Assembly (NCBI RefSeq): GCF_028823535.1
Contig: NZ_JAQIYM010000019.1
Location: 1 to 64,000, forward strand
Direction: 5' to 3'
DNA length: 64,000 nucleotides
Source of the DNA: Pseudomonas serbica
GTDB taxonomy: Bacteria; Pseudomonadota; Gammaproteobacteria; Pseudomonadales; Pseudomonadaceae
A program made the translations under genes and the position numbers. The notes beneath the pieces were generated by a model, which saw only the letters and a program-made list of their open reading frames with translations, did not search any database and was not told the DNA's origin. This document shows positions 59,102 to 64,000 of the stretch, piece by piece. Numbering within the stretch: position 1 is the stretch's first letter; each line of letters begins with the position of its first letter.

Positions 59102-60558
59102 ACAGCGCTGGCCCTCCTGTCCAGAACCCTGAATCTCAAGTGCACGGATGTTCCCTGTTTTTTATGGGTTGTCAGACTCGCTTCGCCGCCGAAGCTTTGC
59201 ATGATCTGCTTGACCATGACAAATCCTATGCCCAGCCTGCCTTGCCGGGTGGTGTAGAAAGACTTGAAGGCCATCATCTCCTGGTGTCGTGCAGATCCAC
59301 CTCCGGTGTCGTCAATGGTCAGGCTCAGCCACTGACGGGTTTCATCCAGGCTCGCCCGGAGGGTCAGTATTCCGGTTGTCGGCATCGCCTCTATGGCATT
59401 GGCGATGACGCTGTTCAAAATCTGCGACAGCAAGAGTGGATGACTGAGTATCGCGGGCGAGGGTTCATGCTTGAACTCGACCTGGATTTTTGAATGACGC
59501 AATTGCGCGCTGTAGCTGTCGAGTGTGGCCTGCAGCATCTGTATCGGGTCCACCCGTTCTGCCTCGCCGCGGATCGGGCTCAGGCACAGTAGTAATTCCT
59601 GCACCCAGCGCGACATCCGATCCACCTGGCCGACAATATCTTCGATCTGCTTCTTTGCAGGCTGGCCCTCCATGTCGTTAGCCAGCTCTGCGCTTGAACG
59701 GATGCAGGCGAGGGGATTACGAAGGCTGTGGGCGACGGCCGTGGACATTTCGCCCAAGCCGACGTAGGTTTTATTGGCGACGACTTGAGCCTCTTCCGAG
59801 GCCAATTGAACCGATGTTCGTCGAGCCATCCAGTAGATCCCGAAGTAGAGCAGCAGGCCACCCATCGTGGTCAGCCAGATGATCCAGTGCCCGTGATTCA
59901 GGCGTTCGATCAGGTCGAATGGCTCCCGGTAGATTTCAACCACCGCCAGAATGTTCCCCTGGCTATCGGCAAGAGGGATGTAACTCTCGACGAAGAACTT
60001 TTGCGGCGAGTGGAGGAATTTCTGCTCGCTGCGGTCCGCATCAACCTGACTGTATCTAGTGGATATCCGTTCTTTGGAGCTGAATGCCTCTTCAAGCTCG
60101 TCATTCAAAAAAACCTGCCCCACTAAGTTCCGGTTGGTGGACCAAAGCACGGTTCCACGGGGAGAGTAGATGGAGATCAGGAGGGAATTGGGGAGATGCG
60201 CAAGATAATCCAGGAACTCGGAGCTGAAAGGCTGTTTGCGCTGCTTGTTTTCATCTGACGTTGCCTGATGTTGAACGAATGCCCCACCTTCCTCCATCTG
60301 CATGGCCGACAGCCCGTGATGACGTATCTCGCCTTTTGCAACGGTCTGGATGAACTGTGCCGACATCAGGGCATCGCGTTCAAGACTTTCCGCGACCAGG
60401 AATCTTGTCGACAAAGAACCCAGCCCAAACGCTATCACGCTGATGAGAAGGAAGCTGGTGATCGAAAACCACCGCAGGAGATTGAATTGTTCAGTGGGCG
60501 CGATCGAGTCAGCTGTCCTGCGGTGGAAACGTTTATGCAGTACGTCGATTGCCGGCAT
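59098..60558 (-). CDS. Membrane sensor histidine kinase
   Basis: A 486-residue kinase. Helix 1 at about residues 31-49, a periplasmic sensor of about 170 residues (PDC/CACHE-like, with YSPRGTVLWSTNRNLVGQVF), helix 2 at about 225-245, then HisKA with the phosphorylated His277 in AVAHSLRNPLACIRS and the ATPase with N-box NSVIANAIEAMP and DDTGGGSARH. The G2 region (GRLGIGFVMVKQI) is slightly unusual. No response regulator is encoded next to it, so it is an orphan. A sigma-54-like promoter lies upstream at 60627-60643. Confidence 0.88.
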   Translation of the reverse strand: MPAIDVLHKRFHRRTADSIAPTEQFNLLRWFSITSFLLISVIAFGLGSLSTRFLVAESLERDALMSAQFIQTVAKGEIRHHGLSAMQMEEGGAFVQHQATSDENKQRKQPFSSEFLDYLAHLPNSLLISIYSPRGTVLWSTNRNLVGQVFLNDELEEAFSSKERISTRYSQVDADRSEQKFLHSPQKFFVESYIPLADSQGNILAVVEIYREPFDLIERLNHGHWIIWLTTMGGLLLYFGIYWMARRTSVQLASEEAQVVANKTYVGLGEMSTAVAHSLRNPLACIRSSAELANDMEGQPAKKQIEDIVGQVDRMSRWVQELLLCLSPIRGEAERVDPIQMLQATLDSYSAQLRHSKIQVEFKHEPSPAILSHPLLLSQILNSVIANAIEAMPTTGILTLRASLDETRQWLSLTIDDTGGGSARHQEMMAFKSFYTTRQGRLGIGFVMVKQIMQSFGGEASLTTHKKQGTSVHLRFRVLDRRASAV

Positions 60559-60626
60559 AGGGAGTACTCCTGGGCATGCTGTGAAGTTCCAGCAACTTCA
60601 ACCACTCAACCAAGCCCTGCAGTCAC

Positions 60627-60643
60627 AGCATTCTTTATGCCAA
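60627..60643 (-). promoter_or_regulatory. Sigma-54-like promoter of the sensor kinase
   Basis: On the minus strand TTGGCATAAAGAATGCT places GG (60641-60640) and GC (60629-60628) with exactly 10 bp between, and TGGCA matches the -24 consensus. The kinase ATG is about 70 bases downstream. Confidence 0.45.
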
Positions 60644-60854
60644 AGGTCTATTGCGGCTGACGCACAAGAGGTGTGCAAAGCGGCGCGTGGGGTGGTGCGC
60701 CTGGGAACTCATTCGCCGGGAAAACACCAGGCACCGGGCGGGTTTCACAGCCCATATATGGGGGGGATTTCCCCTGGGTGTGGGCGACATGGTCGGTGTC
60801 GGCGCGCCGCGCGTGGTGCGTAGGGTTCTGTGTAATGGCTTGTAAGAAATGGAC

Positions 60855-60874
60855 GCGGGGACCATGGTCCCCGC
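60855..60874. terminator. Perfect 20-bp GC-rich palindrome after the small exported protein gene
   Basis: GCGGGGACCATGGTCCCCGC is fully self-complementary, 24 bases after the minus-strand stop. In that direction it is followed by a T-rich but interrupted stretch, so it could work as a terminator. Confidence 0.5.
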
Positions 60875-60897
60875 TCCGGTGGCTGCAACTACTTCAA

Positions 60898-61182
60898 TCA
60901 ATCTCTGCGCCGGTCAAGGCACTCACGGCGCAAGACCAGATTGTTGATCTCCATGCAACGGACCGAGTAATCGTCATCGTAATCTTTGGCTTTAGCTTTG
61001 GCCTTGCCGCAATTGCCATTGTCATTGCAATTGCCTTTGCCTTTCTGATCGTTGTTGTTTTTCACACAGTTTCTGACGTCACTTGCACTTCCCGCATCAT
61101 CACAGTTGGAAGCGGCAAAGGACAGCGCCGGCAATGCCAGGGATAACAGGAATGTGCACACAGTGGCCGTTACGATTCGCAT
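60898..61182 (-). CDS. Small exported Cys-rich protein
   Basis: A 94-residue protein: signal peptide MRIVTATVCTFLLSLALPAL ending at SFA, then a mature 70-residue chain with six Cys (SNCDDA, RNCVKN, GNCNDNGNC, VRCMEI, RECLDR). The centre is a low-complexity Lys/Gly/Asn then Ala-Lys and Asp-Tyr tract. AGGAG lies 7 bases before ATG 61182; longer frames are rejected. Looks like a small periplasmic, possibly disulfide-bonded protein. Function unknown; next to the orphan kinase. Confidence 0.7.
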   Translation of the reverse strand: MRIVTATVCTFLLSLALPALSFAASNCDDAGSASDVRNCVKNNNDQKGKGNCNDNGNCGKAKAKAKDYDDDYSVRCMEINNLVLRRECLDRRRD

Positions 61183-61336
61183 GATCAAGCTCCTGAGTAG
61201 AATGCCTTTTGCCCGCAGCCATAACCTTGAGCCGCTCCGGCTGACTATAGCAGGCCCCGCGAAGGCGGCTCGCCAAGCGCCACTGAGGACAGGATCGAAC
61301 CGGTGGAGCCCTTCGCAGGTCATCGCGTCCAAGCGT

Positions 61337-63196
61337 TCACGCCTGATCCATGGCCTCTGCCAGCCCCTGGTCCTCACCCAGGAAACCACCACTTTGATGC
61401 TGCCAGAGTCGCGCGTAGGTGCCGTTTCTTCCCAGCAACTCAGCGTGGGTACCTTGTTCGATGATGCGTCCCTCATCCATGACAATGAGCCGGTCCATGG
61501 CCGCAATCGTCGACAGCCGATGGGCGATGGCGATGACGGTCTTGCCCTGCATCATTTCATCGAGGCTTTCCTGGATGGCGACTTCGACTTCGGAATCCAG
61601 GGCACTGGTGGCTTCGTCCAGTAACAGGATCGGGGCGTTCTTGAGCATCACCCGAGCGATGGCGATACGTTGGCGCTGGCCGCCCGAGAGTTTGATGCCG
61701 CGCTCACCCACCAGGGTGTCATAGCCGCTATGGCCTTGGCGATCGCTCAGTTGGCTGATGAAACCGTCGGCCTGGGCACTGGCTGCGGCGCTGCGGACCT
61801 GCGCGTCGGTCGCGTCCGGGCGGCCGTAGGCGATGTTGTCGCGAATGGAGCGGTGCAACAGGGACGTATCCTGAGTGACCATGCCGATCGCGCTCCGCAG
61901 ACTGTCCTGTGTCACCTGGGCGATGTTTTGCCCATCGATGCGAATCTCACCGCTGTCGACGTCGTAGAAGCGCAGCAGCAGATTGATCAGCGTCGATTTG
62001 CCCGCACCGGAACGGCCCACCAGGCCGATTTTTTCCCCCGGGCGGATGTTCAGGCTCAAGCCGTCGAGCACCTGGCGTTCACCGTTGTAGTTGAAGCACA
62101 CCTTGTCAAAGGTTACCGCGCCGCCAGAGGGCGCCAGCACGCCGGCGTTCGGCGCATCCTGCACCTTGGGGCCACGGGTCAGGGTGGCCATGCCATCCTG
62201 CACGGTGCCGATGTTTTCGAACAGCGAAGTCATCTGCCACATGATCCAATGCGACATGCCATTGATGCGCAACGCCATGGCAGTAATGGCCGCCACGGCC
62301 CCCGCGCCAACTTCGCCCTGGTGCCACAGCCACAGGGCATAGCCGCCTGCGCCAAGGATCAGCCCGACCACCAGCGCCTGATTGACGATCTCGAACTGGC
62401 TGACCAGGCGCATCTGGCGAAAACCGGTGAGCTTGAAATCCTCCATCGCCGCGCGCGCGAAGTGCGCTTCACGGTTGGAATGCGAGAACAGTTTTACTGT
62501 GGTGATGTTGGTATAGGCATCTGAAATACGCCCCGTCATCGACGATCGCGCATGGGCCTGTTCCTGCCCGACTTGCCCCAGGCGTGGCACGAAGTACAGC
62601 ATGGCCAGCCCGAACAACGCGACCCAGGCAATAAAGGGCAACATGAGCTTCAGGGCGAAGCCGCCAGCCAGGGCGATGATTGCAATGAAGTAAACGCCGA
62701 TACCGGGCGCGATTTCGATGAGGGTGAACAGGACTTCGCGCACGGCCAATGCAGTCTGCATCACCTTGGTGGTTACCCGACCCGAGAATTCATCGGAAAA
62801 GAATGAAAGGCTTTGACGCAGCATCAGCCGATGGAAATCCCAGCGCAGCCGCAGCGGCAGATTGATCGCCAATACCTGGTGCTGGACCATGGTGCGCAGC
62901 GCCACCAGCCCGATGCTGGTGAGCAACACGATCGCGATACCCCACAGCACTCGACTTTCCTCGCCGTTGGCATTTCCACCGGCCTGCCATGTCGAGAGCA
63001 GGTCCACGACCTGCCCAAGAAAGGAAAACAACCAGGCTTCGTAGATCGACACACTGGCACTGAGCAGCGCAAGCGCCAGGACATAACCGCGGGCTCCGCG
63101 GGTGCAGGCCCACAGGAACCGCATCAGGCCGACAGGCGGTGGTGGCGCTTCGTCGGGGGGGAATGGGTCGAGCCTTCGTTCAAACACGCCAAGCAT
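61337..63196 (-). CDS. ABC exporter, fused permease-ATPase (MsbA-like)
   Basis: A 619-residue half-transporter. Six transmembrane helices in residues about 40-330, then an ATPase with Walker A GLVGRSGAGKSTLINLLLRF, Q-loop MVTQDTSLLH, signature KLSGGQRQRIAIARVM, Walker B ILLLDEATSALD and switch His in IAHRLSTIAAM. It acts as a dimer and exports a lipid, peptide or drug. Monocistronic, divergent from the broken TPP-enzyme gene. Confidence 0.9.
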   Translation of the reverse strand: MLGVFERRLDPFPPDEAPPPPVGLMRFLWACTRGARGYVLALALLSASVSIYEAWLFSFLGQVVDLLSTWQAGGNANGEESRVLWGIAIVLLTSIGLVALRTMVQHQVLAINLPLRLRWDFHRLMLRQSLSFFSDEFSGRVTTKVMQTALAVREVLFTLIEIAPGIGVYFIAIIALAGGFALKLMLPFIAWVALFGLAMLYFVPRLGQVGQEQAHARSSMTGRISDAYTNITTVKLFSHSNREAHFARAAMEDFKLTGFRQMRLVSQFEIVNQALVVGLILGAGGYALWLWHQGEVGAGAVAAITAMALRINGMSHWIMWQMTSLFENIGTVQDGMATLTRGPKVQDAPNAGVLAPSGGAVTFDKVCFNYNGERQVLDGLSLNIRPGEKIGLVGRSGAGKSTLINLLLRFYDVDSGEIRIDGQNIAQVTQDSLRSAIGMVTQDTSLLHRSIRDNIAYGRPDATDAQVRSAAASAQADGFISQLSDRQGHSGYDTLVGERGIKLSGGQRQRIAIARVMLKNAPILLLDEATSALDSEVEVAIQESLDEMMQGKTVIAIAHRLSTIAAMDRLIVMDEGRIIEQGTHAELLGRNGTYARLWQHQSGGFLGEDQGLAEAMDQA

Positions 63197-63387
63197 TGTG
63201 GTCTCCGAAATGATCAGGGTGAGTGGATTCTGCCATTTATCGGGTGTGTTTAGGGTTGCACGGTGTCACTCGCATTCACTGCATTGGCCAGAACTTCGCT
63301 CTGCACCCGAGTGTCCAGACCCTAACACGGTCCAACGCAATGCTTGGTCGGAAATGCTTGATGCACCGGTCGAAGGCGAGGCACGAC

Positions 63388-63723
63388 ATGACGACGACAG
63401 TTGGGGATTTTCTGATTGGGCGACTCAGCGAATGGGGGGTGACAAGGAACTTTGGTTATCCAGGGGATGGCATCAATGGCGTATTCGGAGCGCTGAGCCG
63501 GGCCAAGGGCAAGATTGAATTCGTTCAGGCCAGGCATGAAGAAATGGCAGCGTTCATGGCGTCGGCGCATGCCAAGTTCACCGGTGAATTGGGTGTCTGT
63601 ATCGCCACCTCCGGCCCGGGCGCGTCGCACCTTATCACCGGCCTGTACGACGCGCGGATGGATCACATGCCCGTGTTGGCCATCGTCGGCCAGCAGGCGC
63701 GCACGGCGCTGGGCAGCCATTGA
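63388..63723 (+). pseudogene. Truncated TPP-dependent enzyme (N-terminal 111 codons only)
   Basis: Starts as a thiamine-pyrophosphate enzyme of the pyruvate oxidase/acetolactate synthase-like group: MTTTVGDFLIGRLSEWGV, the GYPGDGINGVFGAL loop, the conserved catalytic Glu region QARHEEMAAFMAS and SGPGASHLITGLYDA. GAGG precedes ATG 63388. The full family length is about 550-600 residues, but this copy stops after GQQARTALGSH, where intact relatives continue GGHYQQ. Directly at that point the sequence becomes the C-terminal part of a manganese catalase in another frame. Over 80 percent of the enzyme is missing, so it is a pseudogene or at most a remnant. Confidence 0.82.
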
Positions 63724-64000
63724 TGATCCCGGCGAGAAAGAGGCGCTGGGATTTCTCATGACCCGCGAGATCGCGCACCAGCTGTCGTTCGAAAAAGCCC
63801 TGCACTCGATCCAGCCGAATTTCCCGCAAGGCAAGCTGCCCGGCATGCCTGAATTCACCCACGTGTATTTCAACCTATCCCAAGGTGAAGGCAGCACGCG
63901 TGGACCGTGGAACCAGGGTGACGACTGGGATTTTGTGGAAGATCCGAAGCCGGCGGTCGATGGCGGTGATGGCAATGCCAGCGTGGCGTTGAGCGCTGAC
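63719..64000 (+). pseudogene. Manganese catalase C-terminal fragment (5' part missing; runs off the window)
   Basis: From 63719 the frame +1 to the TPP fragment reads IDDPGEKEALGFLMTREIAH and continues QLSFEKALHSIQPNFPQGKL, then FTHVYFNLSQGEG and GPWNQGDDWDFVEDPKPAVD. This is the C-terminal half of a non-haem manganese catalase; the first metal-binding helices and the start codon are missing. An internal ATG (63758) exists but would give only a tail. The fragment is open to the end of the window. Together with the preceding feature it marks a deletion junction at about 63712-63722. Confidence 0.8.

Larger units (their letters stand above)
60559..60897. other. Intergenic region between sensor kinase and small exported protein
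   Basis: About 340 bp without a credible gene. It holds the sigma-54-like promoter (60627-60643, minus strand), a perfect 20-bp palindrome (60855-60874) that may end the minus-strand small gene, and a GGAGTACTCC palindrome at the kinase start. ORFs across it on the plus strand are short and have no family features. Confidence 0.5.

Noticed and set aside
1..64000. tRNA, rRNA, CRISPR arrays, phage or transposase genes
   Set aside because: Looked for on both strands and not seen; no cloverleaf with CCA-type end, no repeat-spacer array, no integrase or transposase motifs.

Overview
The window looks like the chromosome of a fluorescens-group Pseudomonas. Coding density and GC are high, outer-membrane DUF1302/DUF1329 proteins are present, and there are several short inverted repeats of the TGTAGGAGC type (REP/REPIN-like) that are common in these genomes. 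I see no rRNA, tRNA, CRISPR array, integrase or transposase. Almost everything is accessory metabolism: separate catabolic modules, each with its own regulator and transporter.

Layout. 1-3.3 kb: a ketoglutarate-semialdehyde-type aldehyde dehydrogenase and a cysteine hydrolase, divergent from an HxlR regulator, then a small lipoprotein. 3.3-8.1 kb: a LacI regulator divergent from a sugar operon (Gfo/Idh/MocA oxidoreductase, TIM-barrel isomerase, NupG-like permease) with a perfect 20-bp operator. 8.3-9.1 kb: two paralogous lipoproteins. 9.1-33.2 kb: a large island of two divergent transcription units. The minus unit encodes biotin carrier, biotin carboxylase, two transcarboxylase-5S-like proteins, a DUF35 protein, an acyl-CoA ligase, an SCP2-thiolase-like protein, an acyl-CoA carboxyltransferase and a flavin oxidoreductase. 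The plus unit encodes a mini biotin carrier, a GntR regulator, a second ligase, a second carboxyltransferase, MFS and YeiH-type transporters, and a DUF1302/DUF1329/YCF48/RND envelope cassette.

33-36 kb: a glyoxalase-like protein, an exported EGKCG-repeat/EF-hand protein (candidate MNIO-modified copper-binding peptide precursor) and a D-cysteine desulfhydrase. 36-46.6 kb: an MFS pump, then a module with two LysR genes, an acetate-type symporter, cytochrome b561, two nitronate monooxygenases, a MOSC protein and a CoA-acylating semialdehyde dehydrogenase. This fits propionate-3-nitronate to malonate semialdehyde to acetyl-CoA. 46.7-51.2 kb: a nucleotidyltransferase-like protein, an orphan small ORF, an outer-membrane barrel and the carboxynorspermidine pair. 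51.2-57.6 kb: an aldehyde dehydrogenase divergent from a LysR gene, then a GntR-controlled operon for beta-keto acid cleavage. 57.7-64 kb: a DHA2-type pump, a sensor kinase, a small Cys-rich exported protein, an ABC exporter, and a scar where a truncated TPP enzyme runs directly into a truncated manganese catalase.

Main candidate for an undescribed system: the 9.1-33.2 kb island. It has the parts of a biotin-dependent acyl-CoA carboxylase plus two tandem 5S-like proteins, both missing the carbamylated lysine and one of the two metal-binding histidines of that fold. A thiolase-like protein without the usual nucleophilic cysteine is paired with a DUF35 partner. The same TTGTC-N8-GACAA operator lies in front of both arms. 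The substrate is not known; the envelope cassette suggests something hydrophobic.
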